Origin: Aldrovandia affinis
Taxonomy: Eukaryota > Chordata > Actinopteri > Notacanthiformes > Halosauridae
Assembly (NCBI GenBank): GCA_029706075.1
Contig: JAINUG010000018.1
Span: forward strand, 2,751,001 to 2,815,000
Reading direction: 5' to 3'
DNA: 64,000 nt
Shown: in pieces, positions 9,841-19,559 of the stretch
Layout of the letters: each line of letters starts with the position of its first letter
How positions within the stretch are numbered: position 1 is the first letter of the stretch
Program-made: the position numbers and the translations under genes
The notes under the pieces: model-generated
What the model saw: the letters and a program-made list of their open reading frames with translations, nothing else
Databases searched by the model: none
What the model was told of the DNA's origin: nothing

Positions 9841-10765
9841 GGGCCCTATTTTGGTGAATTAGGACGGTGTCAGTAACGCAGACACAAAACAAAGATGGTG
9901 GCACTTTAGAGCTTTAGAGCGTGTCTAATGCAATTTCGGTAATTTCGTGATTTAAGATGATTTAGATTTTTAAAAATACATGTGGGTGTGGTGGGGGTTT
10001 GGTTTCATAATGGCCAATCAGAACACCTATTTTTTATTCCTTTAAATACCAGTGCGCTAATGCTATAGCAAATTTCCTGACATGAATGACAGTTTTGCGC
10101 GGCTGCACCAGGAGTGCTTCTCAAAAGAGGAGAGCGAATCAGAGGGGGAAAACAAGGCACACATTAATTTGTTATTTTCATGATTTGAGTTTATATTTTG
10201 AGACCTACATTGTTAAAAGAAAGTGTTTTATTTTACCATCTCTTTTTTTCCTTATTTGTAGGCTTTCCACTTAAAAAAACAACGTTTATTTTCTTCTAAC
10301 TTAATGTAATTGTTAAATGGAAAGCAATAAAAAACAAACTCACAACTGCAACTAGGCCCGTTACATTTATGTTCGTCATGCAGTAGGCCTACATTCGTTA
10401 CCCTGGAGTGTGCATCACAAACCATGGAGTGGACCCCCTTCCAATTCACATAAATGATACCGTGATCAGATGGTGCGCGCAACTGCACGTGTGCAGGCAA
10501 TGGCACCCAAGACCCCAGGGAATCCACATTGCATATAAAAATCCTGTTTAGTTCTCTGCTGGCTGTCGGGTGTAGGAAAAGTAATAAACAAATTTGCATG
10601 TTGGACAATACTGGAAGAAACTGCATGTACAGCTGAACTGATAGCCGTCTGGCCAACACCGGCTACCAAACCCAGGGTATCGCTCACATTATCGCCTTCG
10701 GCGTCCAATTATGTACTCCATTTTCTGTAGTGCAAATGGAAAGAATAAAACCCTTTCACATAAGA
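9841..10765 (+). mobile_element. Harbinger element copy 1, truncated at its right end
   Basis: The left terminus GGGCCCTATTTTGGTGAATT at 9841 and the following 500 bp match, in inverted orientation, the right part of the complete copy at 34161-35425. The match ends at about 10765, where Tc1 sequence starts, so the other terminus is gone. A transposase fragment is on the minus strand. Confidence 0.75.
10340..10708 (-). pseudogene. Harbinger (HARBI1-like) transposase fragment
   Basis: The frame at 10708-10466 reads DNVSDTLGLVAGVGQTAISS, AVHAVSSSIVQHANLFITFP and GFPGVLGAIACTRAV. The last matches the GFPgvlGcIDGThv motif, which carries the first catalytic Asp of Harbinger transposases; here Asp-Gly is replaced by Ala-Cys. 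A second frame gives DHGIIYVNWKGVHSMVCDAH, matching the yvNRKgyhSinvQvvcda motif with its second Asp. The frames are offset by a frameshift. The third acidic residue lies outside the preserved part. Confidence 0.75.
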
Positions 10766-11253
10766 TTGATTACTTCATGGAATCAAAATGTATTTAATTG
10801 AGATTTCTTGCCACTGATCCACACAGAATACTCTATCATGTCAAATAAAAAAAACATTCTAAACCTTTTTCTTAATTAATTACAAATAAAAAACAGACAA
10901 TAATTGATTGTCAAAGCCCAGACCTCTATCCTATTGAGAATCTGTGGAAAGATTTGGAAACTGCTGTTCACCAACAGTCCCCATCCAACCCGATGGAGCT
11001 TGTGTAATTTTGTAAAGAAGAATGAGTGGAAATTGCAGTGTCTACTCAAATAGACTCACAGCTATAAGGTAGCAGCTAAAGGTGCTTCTACCAAGTATTA
11101 AATCAAGGGGGGTCTGTTTAAAAAAAAAAAAAATTATATATATATAATTCTTAATTAAATTAATTAAGAAAAAGCTTTACAGTTGATTAATTTATGAAGT
11201 ACGAAACACAATTTGAAAAATGCCAAACGGGTGAATACTTTTTATACCCACTG
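10766..11253 (+). mobile_element. Tc1/mariner internal-deletion relic
   Basis: The right terminus is GAATACTTTTTATACCCACTG at about 11233-11253, followed by TA. The family is the same as the small element at 19261-19472. The plus strand keeps the transposase C-terminus, with SPDLYPIENLWKDLE (the DD34E catalytic Glu motif) at about 10918-10965, then SYKVAAKGASTKY. The left terminus was lost at the junction with Harbinger copy 1. Confidence 0.7.
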
Positions 11254-11887
11254 TATATACATATATATCAGAGCAGGCTCATCCATAGAGGATGGGGAGG
11301 CCAGTCCTCCCCAAAAATGTGAAAAAGAAAATCTATAAAAATAACAATGTCACAAAATCACCTTCAAATCCATTTCTAAGCATCTAGGATGTATAACACC
11401 CCTGTTTCTATTCTTAAAGTCTCTAGTGCAATGATAAAATGTAGCTGGAGGACAGTATGTCCTCGTCCTCCACAAGCCTTCATAAGCCCCCATTCAAACT
11501 GACCAATCAGCGATCGGAATAAAATAATGACCTCACATCCAATTCAAGTAGAGAGGGGTGGGGTTGATCAAGGTTATCATGCACAAGCTATGATATTCAG
11601 TTGTGTAGATGTGTAGAAGGCTTTGTGAAAGACACCTAGAGAGAGAGATTACCTTTTTTATTAAATTACAAATAGTTGTGCAATTTTTCGTTTTTAATTG
11701 AGGGTATTAGGGGGTGAAGTAGAGGTTGTAGTAATTATTTTTATTATTCATTGTTGGAGGATCTCGGCAAAAGGCTGGTTAACGTTAGCTTATTTGCTAG
11801 CAAGCAAACTAACAAGCTATTCACATGGGCGGGAGAGGAGAGCTGACTAGAGCTAGCTAGCTAGCATTAATTAGTAATGGTCAGAAT

Positions 11888-12397
11888 GTGGAGAAGGACG
11901 TGGTGAAGTTTTTATTGCAAACTGCATTCCACTCATTGGAATGCAGAGAGAAGAGGAGGATTAAAACGGAAGGAAGACCACTTCCTAAAATTACGTTCAC
12001 TAAGAGAAACGAGAAGGTAGGAGTGTTCAATACTTCTTGGTATGATAGGTACACTTGGTTTACTGGGAGCCTTGCTACCAATAATTTGTATTGCTGGCCC
12101 TGTCTTCTCATGGGAAAATCAATGACCTGGACTGTCCAGGGTTTTGGAGACATTACGAATTTGGATCGGGTACACAAACATCATGACAAATGCAAGGACC
12201 ACATCGGTGCTAATGTTCGCTACAAGCTACTTGGAAGGATTCCATTCGAGCAAGTCCTCAACAAGGGTTTGCGTCTGCAAACTGGGCAACACAATGAGAA
12301 GGTGAGGAGGAATAGGAATGCTCTTAAATGTTTTATTAATACTACAGCCTTTCTAGGCATGCAAGAGCTAGCTAAACTATCGTTTGTATGGAAGTGA
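11888..12397 (+). CDS. hAT transposase N-terminus with TTF-type zinc finger
   Basis: An open frame of 169 residues. After a basic leader it carries EGRPLPKITFTKR, WYDRYTWFTGSLATNNLYCW and CLLMGKSMTWTVQGFGDITN, then KHHDKCKDHI. The Cys-Trp-Pro-Cys and downstream His/Cys residues match the TTF-type (BED-like) zinc finger of ZMYM1-like hAT transposases, which binds the element ends. The motif FLGMQELA near the end corresponds to the start of the DUF4371-like region. The frame then stops, so it is a partial gene. A diverged relative is at 60936-61256. Confidence 0.75.
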   Translation: MEKDVVKFLLQTAFHSLECREKRRIKTEGRPLPKITFTKRNEKVGVFNTSWYDRYTWFTGSLATNNLYCWPCLLMGKSMTWTVQGFGDITNLDRVHKHHDKCKDHIGANVRYKLLGRIPFEQVLNKGLRLQTGQHNEKVRRNRNALKCFINTTAFLGMQELAKLSFVWK

Positions 12398-12487
12398 GCG
12401 CCGTGTGCAGGAGAATCAAACTCATGCGCTGTTGCGGCTGTGATGCGAAGAATTCAAGGTAACCTAATTACTATATTCCCAGTTTAA

Positions 12488-14153
12488 CCCCCTGAGGTCG
12501 ACGGGATCGCCGACGATCCCAGCAGCAATAAAAGTATATTACTATTTCTAACGTCGCAAGATTTTATCATACACACGCGGCAAAAACATTGACAGAAACC
12601 TTAGAATCGTGACTTTCCGATTTGAGCACTGGCAAATAATATGAGATTTTAAAAATTAGGTTAATTAGACCAAAAGTAAACATTGCCTTTTCCTCTCTTT
12701 TTTACCTGGAAGTACCGTCCCTCTTCTATTGACATGGTAACTAGGTGCTAGTCTCGGGGAGGGGCGTGGGGCCATGTGTGAAATTGCAGTGTAAACAATG
12801 TCCCGACATTATATCGCATCTTGTCTGTGTTTACGGTTGCAATCTGCCAGCAACTGTGTATGCCGATATTTATTTTATTTCCCATGTTTTCAAATACTCG
12901 TGAAAATATATGAATTCCCGTCTTGTGACGCTATACGGAAATAATCTGAATCATTGCGAATAATTGCGAATAATTAACGGGAGGATATTTAACCAGCTGG
13001 CATTCTCTGTTTCGGCACTTGGACATTATCTAGCTTAGCTTGATAGTACCTATTGTGATTAATGCTTCTTGCCTCTCGAGAACTTGTTTGTTTGTGTGTG
13101 CTTATTGTTTAGATTCCCAGTGTTTAGTTTATTCAGAGCTTTTGGATACGTTTTGGATTTACCGTTTTACTTTGTTCCTGATCGTTGGTTATTTTGGTTT
13201 GCTTCGTTTATGTCTTTCCATGTCTTCGCAGACACGGATTTTGCTTTCGTTTTCCTACAGACGTTTAAGGATAAATATCTTAAACCCAGAAAACGGGCTA
13301 CTTTTGATCATGTGCCTGTGCCCACTACCAAACAGACTCTGGATGTTGGCAAACTGGCTTCTGTTGGTGGCAAGAAATGCATACTCTGCAAGATGTCGGG
13401 GAAACAACAGTGCACTCCATGGGAGTGCAAGGTTTGTGATGTTCCCTTGTGTCTACAGTTCACCAGAAACTGTTTTGACAAGTGGCACCAAAGACTGTGA
13501 AAGAACAGATTGTCTCACCATGTTTTAATTTAGAATTTTTTGTATATAGGCTAGTTTGTGTGATGTTTTCAATAAATCTTCCAAAATGAAAAAAATATAT
13601 TTTTTTCTGTCTTCTGCATGGCTCACTCTGATGGCTTTGTCTTTGTCTGATGGCCGTTGAGAGAGAGATGGCCCATCTGACAGATCTTACAGGTGTGGAT
13701 CATGAATATTCAGGAAATTAGCATATAGGCCTCCCACAGCCTGAATTTTTTTGACCAGTTCTGATAAAAACAGGTTTTTAGCTATTTAGATCTCAGATGT
13801 GCTAAACTATTTTGACATCCTTACATAACCAAGACCTTGATGAACAAACGCATATTGGCAAAACAATTCGTCGCTATAGTTTAGTGTGTGCTTTCACAAC
13901 TTTTGTGATGGCAGAAAAATGTGCTCTTGTGTGTTTGTAGATAAAATAACTTGTGTGTTTGTAGATCTATTTACAAGTTTCATATGATACTGACCGAACT
14001 ATTGATGGTATATAAATGTAGCTGTGATTGTCCTTCAAATAAAAATATGAAACACTTTGGAGTAAGTGTGTGTTAAGTTGATGAAATTGAGATAAATATC
14101 AGACCACGACAAAATCACAAACCTTCTCTGAGCTAAGCACGGACCTCAGGGGG
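12488..14153 (+). mobile_element. piggyBac element relic nested in the hAT, TTAA on both sides
   Basis: TTAA at 12484-12487 and 14154-14157 flank inverted termini CCCCCTGAGGTC (12488-12499) and GACCTCAGGGGG (14142-14153). TTAA duplication and CCC-ended inverted repeats are specific to piggyBac. At 1.67 kb, and with only the C-terminal cysteine region of the transposase left, it is an internally deleted copy. The insertion interrupts the hAT and is therefore younger than it. Confidence 0.85.
13258..13500 (+). pseudogene. piggyBac transposase C-terminal cysteine-rich domain
   Basis: The frame that ends at 13500 reads TFKDKYLKPRKRATFDHV, then KKCILCKMSGKQQ, ECKVCDVPLCLQ and NCFDKWHQRL. The CxxC, CxxC, C, C and H spacing is the RING-like cysteine-rich domain at the end of piggyBac transposases, which helps bind the transposon ends. 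The DDD catalytic domain upstream is absent, and the frame runs into unrelated sequence above about 13250. An AATAAA at 13570 could be the element's own polyadenylation signal. Confidence 0.8.
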
Positions 14154-14920
14154 TTAAGTGTTGCTCTCCAGTTTGTGTTATCTACGTATATACGGTGTGT
14201 GTACTCCGTATTTTAGATTCTGAGTTGTAACGTGTCCAGATTTTCTTCTAGAAGTCGCTGCATAGGGAACTTTAAATGTTTAATACGGTCTGAATAATGA
14301 GGTGCATTGCAGTTGTCCTTCATTCATTCTATAGCATGTCGCTATGTACGTAACTTTAGATGTCTTAATATATTCTGTATATCAAAGTGCAGGGTAGGTT
14401 TCATTGATTAATTTCACTGTATGCTTTCGGTGTCTCAACATGTCCAGAACACAAATTCTGTTTTAACCCGTCCAGATTATTGGACCGCGTGCCTACTACC
14501 TGAAGCCATTTAACTTGTAAATGAAATTTGAGAGATTTTGGAGAAGAAACAGCCTCCCTCCCTCAACTATCCAGCTAAAAAGGAGGTCATCCAGAGTCTC
14601 TAGTAGTCCCCCACCACATCACCAGAGAGCAGTGTGTGTAGCTTCTGGAATAGTTTCAGTACAATCCACTGCAAAACTTCAAAAGCTTCCTGTGTTTTTT
14701 TGTTTTTTTTGTGTGTGTTTTGTCTTTTACAGGTGACATTCTGGGATCATCAAGGATTTATACTATTTGTTGAATAAACATGCATTTTATGATGAATAAA
14801 TGCCTCATGTAGTTAAAGAAGGCCTAAAGTTTGGTCTTATTGACTTATTTGCTTAAAAAAAAATTCTCTCCCATCCTCCCCAATTTTGGAACTCACCAGC
14901 CGCCACTGATATATATATAT

Positions 14921-15499
14921 TGTAGCAGCCTGATGGGCTGCACTAGGAAATGGCTGCCTGGCCTACAACACATGGGCGCCAGGAAACACTACATTTCCCA
15001 GCAGGCCACAGTCACACCTGAGCCAAGTGAAGGCAACGGGACTAAACGACCAGCTGAAGGCTATTTCGAGGCCTATTTAAAGGCTGATCCTGAGACACAC
15101 AGGGAGAGGAGTAGGAACGTGAGTGGAAAGTAGTTGCTGTGTGAGTAGAGAGAATATACCTGTGAAATCGTTTGATCAGCCAGGATTAGGAAAGAGTGTT
15201 GGGGTGTGTTAGTGTGTTTGTTTGTTGGAAATTGGATTGCTTTGGGATTTTGACTACGGACTGGATTACTTACTTGGAACTGGATTTTGGACAACGGAAC
15301 GGACTTGGACAACGAGATAAGGATTTGTGGACTGTTTGTATTCCCCTGAAGACCCCACCCTTTGTTTTGTGTTGTCAAGATTCGTGTTAGAATAATAAAT
15401 TATCATTTTTGTTTATATTACTGCCTCCTCTGTGTTCTTGCACTTGCCTACGCCCCCTGCAAGGTCCGTGTGTGTCGCCCAACCCCTGGGGACACCACA
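14921..15499 (+). mobile_element. Solo LTR of an LTR retrotransposon (fossil)
   Basis: The segment starts TGTAGCAGCC and ends GGGGACACCACA, so it has TG...CA ends. It is flanked by ATAT (14917-14920 and 15500-15503); this is only weak support, because the flank is itself an AT repeat. A polyadenylation-like AATAAA lies near 15392. No internal retroviral sequence remains, which is the usual result of recombination between two LTRs. The family cannot be named from the LTR alone. Confidence 0.6.
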
Positions 15500-15559
15500 A
15501 TATATATAGTGTAAAACCTCACCATCATCACCTTAGCTACTGTTCCTCATGAAACATCA

Positions 15560-15683
15560 ACAAGTTGAGCTGTCTTTGTCACTGAACCACATCTGTGTGG
15601 AAGTCGCTACCTTCAATATACTTTGTATCCCTCATTTACTTGTGTTTCCTTTATTTGAGCAGTTACCTGTATATACATACATA
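15560..15683 (-). mobile_element. Tc1-like terminal fragment
   Basis: TTTCCTTTATTTGAGCAGTTACCTGTAT is the terminus of the same Tc1-like family as 39165-39583 and 58110-59915 (TACAGGTAACTGCC on the minus strand). Only the terminal hundred or so bases are recognisable. Confidence 0.55.
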
Positions 15684-15689
15684 TATTCG

Positions 15690-15945
15690 TTTGGTTAATT
15701 TGTTTCAGTCTTAAAGGACTTAGAATGTGGCACTATTGGAGTTTGTCGTTTTGCACTAAATTTGAAAACTGTGTAATCCCGAAACTGTCTTTTTTAGCTG
15801 GATGTTTTGAGAAATTGTTTGTTATTGTATGTAACCTTAATGTTTATTTGTTTTATGCTGCCCTCTTGGCCAGGTCTCTCTTGTAAAAGAGATTTTTAAA
15901 TCTCAGTGTGACTACCTGGTTAAATAAAGGTGAAAAAAAAAAAAA
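15690..15945 (+). mobile_element. LINE 3' end (L2/Rex1-like), heavily 5'-truncated
   Basis: The segment has a LINE-type 3' UTR motif, TTGGCCAGGTCTCTCTTGTAAAAGAGA, then GACTACCTGGTTAAATAAAGG and a poly-A run at 15933-15946. This tail is common in fish LINEs. No coding sequence is left. An AT/AC repeat follows. Confidence 0.55.
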
Positions 15946-16155
15946 AATTATATATATATACACACACAAATTGTGTATCACACGTGTGGTTGACGATTAT
16001 CGTAAGTGAAACACTAATTCATTTGAGATGTCCTTTGTTCGTTGTGGTATTGAACCATTTGTTTAGAAAGTGATATTCATAAAAAAACCTGGAGTCATTT
16101 TTTTTATACCAGGAGAAAACATAACTCTGTTGTGTCTCATTGTACTATATATATA

Positions 16156-16709
16156 CACTACCGTTCAAAAGTTTGGGGTCACCTTCCATCTGGACTATGG
16201 CTAATCGGGCACTCCTTCATTCTTCAGCAAGATAACGACCTGAAACACACCTTGAAGTTTTGGAAGAACTATCTGGTGAAGGAGGAATGTGAACAACAAC
16301 TCAAACTAAAGACCTGGCCTGCCCAGTGTCCAGACCTCAATCCCATAGAACTTGTATGGGACAAACTGGAAAGGAAGAGTCAAAGCAAAGCAACCCACAA
16401 GTTTCTCTGGGAATTGCTGCAGGATAGCTGGGAAAACATGTCGGGTGATTTCCTGCTAAAACGTATTAACTGAATGGCCACTGTTTGTGAGGCTATTCTC
16501 ACGCCAAAGGGTGACTATTTTGAGGAATCCAAGATTCAATTTTCAATATAATTTTCTTGAACATTTCTTTGATGTTCATTTTGTTCATTGTTACATGTGT
16601 TTTTTGTCATTTTAAAGTATTTACAGAAATGTATACGGTGTAAAGCATTGCCAATTATGAGATAAAAATAGTTTCCAGCAGGTGACCCCAAACTTTTGAA
16701 CGGTAGTGT
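16156..16709 (+). mobile_element. Tc1/mariner internal-deletion element
   Basis: Perfect inverted ends: CACTACCGTTCAAAAGTTTG at the left and its complement at 16690-16709, both next to TA. The interior of about 550 bp keeps only the last third of the transposase. It is the same family as 42059-42610. Confidence 0.85.
16205..16540 (+). pseudogene. Tc1 transposase C-terminal fragment
   Basis: The plus-strand frame reads LKHTLKFWKNYLVKEECEQQ and WPAQCPDLNPIELVWDKLER, the region just after the second catalytic Asp, and then the motif with the catalytic Glu (NPIELVW). A few codons from the family C-terminus follow after a stop at about 16471. The N-terminal DNA-binding part and the first Asp are missing, so it cannot make transposase. 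Confidence 0.75.
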
Positions 16710-16719
16710 ATATATATAT

Positions 16720-17449
16720 ACACACACACAGTATTTATACATATATAAATGAAATTGAATACAGTGTTTATATATATATATAAAACACTATTACATTTCA
16801 TTTTAAATAATTTTGCCATCTTCTGAGGCAGCCTAAAAACACCATCTTCAAGACTTAGGTCTTCAGGTCATCATGACCTATTCTTTGAACCCATACTTAA
16901 ATTAATTCTGATAGCACATCTGAATTCCAATGTATTGTTTGCCACTATGAATATAGTAATATGACGTAATTTAACATTACTCTGATGGATCAAGGTCTGG
17001 TGCCATTAACTGGTTACGTTGTTTAATAGGTGATTTTTACACTGCCAACTGTTATGTTTTTATTTTAGCACAATTTTTCTACAATATGATAATTTGCTGC
17101 AATTCTAGCTGTTGTATCCCTTCTGCTGTTGTTCTTTTTGCCAATTGGAAATGTGTTTGATGTACCATGACATTTCTCTGAATAAAGTAAAAAAAAAAAA
17201 AGATCTGATCATTCTTCCCATGACTACTTCAAATGGTGTGCAAATTAAATGCAAGCACAATGCATACACTGAATCCATTGCTGCTTCTGACTGAAAAACA
17301 TTCAACATATTCCCTTGGGATACTTTGTAGAATTTTTGTCTTGGAATCAGACAAAATTAACTGATTTTGTTTACATCAGTTTCTGTTTACTCCCAGAATA
17401 TGTGGGGAGGTATGCTTGTGTTGTGAGTCAGTGAAGCAATTCGGCTAAC
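16720..17449. other. No gene seen
   Basis: AT-rich sequence with TA microsatellite (16710-16800). No recognisable ORF. It lies within the intron inferred downstream of the small exon. Confidence 0.5.
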
Positions 17450-17538
17450 CTCCTGAGCAGACTGGTCATCTTTCGAACCCTCATCGGCTTGAGCCTCAGG
17501 GTTTTCTCCATTCTCTCCGGTCCCCTGCTCTCCGTCGT
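17450..17538 (-). CDS. Small acidic internal exon of the host gene
   Basis: The minus strand has acceptor TTCTTACCACAG before 17538 and donor GAG|GTTAGC after 17450, giving an 89-base exon. It reads, after a split Asp codon, DGEQGTGENGENPEAQADEG then SKDDQSAQE. It starts in phase 2 and ends in phase 0, so it joins the 49256-49442 exon (ends after one base of a codon, G|AC giving Asp) and the 7426-8676 exon (starts with ATT). Acidic, low-complexity composition matches the terminal exon. No domain is recognisable. Confidence 0.6.
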
Positions 17539-17873
17539 CTGTGGTAAGAACAGAAAGGGTGTGAAAGTCAGACAGCAATGGTGCAACACTGACACTGTGT
17601 GGTGAACCCTGAAATGGGTGTCACAGTCCCTAAAAATGACATCTGGCTTCCGCCCAAATTCTTTTCTTATTAAACCAAAATAAAGGAAAGGAAAGAAAGG
17701 AAATTGTTATTGGTTCCAGATTTAAGATAGAGGATCTGAAATGGTCAGGACTTGTGAAATCCACACACTGAAGCGCTTCCTGAATGCTTACACCCAGGCC
17801 ATCAGCAAAAAAAATGTATGGGGAATTTATGCAAGCTGCGACAATTCAATGTCAATAAGACCACCTGATAAAC

Positions 17874-18065
17874 CAGGGATAGTCAACTCTGGTCCTGCAG
17901 GGTCACAGGGCCTGCTGGTTTTCTTTGTTACTCTAATTGAACAATTATAGCAGTTGATTATACAGTTAACTCACCTCACCTGGTCAAAATTGGTTGTTGA
18001 TTTTAGGGTAAGAACAGAAACCAGCAAACCCAGTGGCTCTCTAGACCCAGGGTTGGTCATTCCTG
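17874..18065. mobile_element. hAT-type MITE
   Basis: About 190 bp with long imperfect inverted ends: CAGGGATAGTCAACTCTGGT at the left, and CAGGAATGACCAACCCTGGG as the complement of the right end. TGATAAAC (17866-17873) and GTATAAAC (18066-18073) are a likely decayed 8-bp target duplication. No coding sequence. Confidence 0.7.
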
Positions 18066-18073
18066 GTATAAAC

Positions 18074-19260
18074 TATATCTTTTACAAAGTGTTTGTGGAA
18101 CATTTCCGTTTCTTCATCAATGGATGTCCAGGTGCGATCAGCAAACTGGTAAATGTGGAGTAAAATCTAATCTCGAGTCGGTTTGAGAAACTCACAAAGC
18201 ACACAGCATACGGGATGACAAGACATCGCATAAACGATCATTATGAATTTATATGAAATAGATTTAGAAAGCACCATTCAAACAAACAATGTTATTAGCA
18301 ACTGCACATCAACATACCCCTAAACCAAGTCTAGTGTACAGCTTGATGTAGGGTATAATGTTCCTGTTTGTCCTTGCAATAGGACTACCACAGTCATGGG
18401 TCCTCTACTGTGCTGTTAGCATATGGTATATATCTATTTTAGCACTGTATACCAAGATGTGTTAAATTCATACAACACAAATGTCTTATATCTTACAGTA
18501 CCGCCAATAAATCCCCACCATCATGTGGCTTGGCATTTTGGGGGGACTTCTGATCAACCTTATTATAAAGGCAGCAGAAATCCCCAGAGCCCAGGCCTAG
18601 TGACAAATCTACAACCGAAGATCCAGTCTTCGTCTCCATGAGACAGACCTTGTATCCTGATCCAAATCTTCCGTCAAAATGTAAACAGTCGCAGAGCAGG
18701 TGAGGAATAATCTTAATAATATTACGGTGAACACCAACATGATGGAGAGCAGCGCAGTGGGACTACACACCGCCTTGTTTGAACACGTTTTTGACAAAGC
18801 CTTTCTTTTACCTGCATGCCCTAGTCCAAATGGCACGGTTTAATTATGAAAAATAATTATAACAAACAAATCACAAAAAGAATTAAATAATCAGTGACTG
18901 CACTGTGACTGATGGTACGGAGATACAAACACACGCTTGGTATACAGTAGGTATTCCTTGCTTACCTTGTTACATTGCTTGATATATAATTCATTTAGTA
19001 TCAACTACTATTTACTTACCTGACAGGCTTGTTTAGGATGACTTTTGTAGAGTGTCATCTATTTTTAGATTTGGATGTTTACTGAAGCAATTCAGGTTAA
19101 CCACCTTGCTCAAGAGTACAGTGTCTACCTGTGATTTTGACCTTGTAACCACCAAATCCATTTCACCAATGATTATGCTACTACATCACAGGTACATCAC
19201 CTTGTATAATACCACTCCATCCAAGTGTTTCACTTTAAGATCTTTTGTGTCTGTGCATGT
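18074..19260. other. No gene seen
   Basis: Intronic-type sequence without recognisable coding regions or repeat ends. The minus-strand frame at 18609-18836 has a hydrophobic run but no supporting features. Confidence 0.5.
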
Positions 19261-19472
19261 ACAGTGGGTATTCACCCCCTTGTTTTTTTTGTTTTTTTTA
19301 CTCCATGGAATCAAAATTGAAATAATTGGGATTTTCCATTGATCAACACAAAATACTCAATAATGTCAAGTAACAATTTGCTGTATGCTATCAGTGGCAA
19401 TTCAATCCCATTTAAATTAATTTTGATTCCATGAAGTAAGAAAATAAAATATACACTTTTTATACCCACTGT
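19261..19472. mobile_element. Tc1/mariner MITE of about 210 bp
   Basis: The left end ACAGTGGGTATTCACCCCC and the right end TTTTTATACCCACTG are inverted and bounded by TA. Inside, ATGGAATCAAAATT and its inverted partner form a longer hairpin. It is the same family as 10766-11253. Confidence 0.7.
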
Positions 19473-19477
19473 ATATG

Positions 19478-19558
19478 TGCGTGAGTGTCCATGTGTGTGC
19501 AAGTGTGTGCACATGTGTGTGTGCATGCATATGCCTGTGAGAGTGTGTGTGTGTGTAT
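19478..19558. repeat. GT-rich microsatellite
   Basis: Imperfect (GT)n interleaved with GCAT and GAGT units. Confidence 0.8.
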
Positions 19559-19559
19559 C

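Larger units (their letters stand above)
11269..14908 (+). mobile_element. hAT element (ZMYM1/TTF-finger transposase clade) with 8-bp target duplication
   Basis: The left end is CAGAGCAGGCTCATCC and the complement of the right end is CAGTGGCGGCTGGTGA. They are imperfect inverted repeats followed by a shared GGGGAGG block. ATATATAT flanks both sides (11261-11268 and 14909-14916), the 8-bp duplication expected for hAT. The interior has the N-terminal transposase exon at 11888, and then a piggyBac relic that interrupts the rest. The catalytic RNase H-like and dimerisation regions are not recognisable. Confidence 0.75.

Noticed and set aside
18609-18836. Minus-strand frame with a transmembrane-like segment
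   Set aside because: No splice sites in matching phase with the neighbouring exons and no homology recognised.
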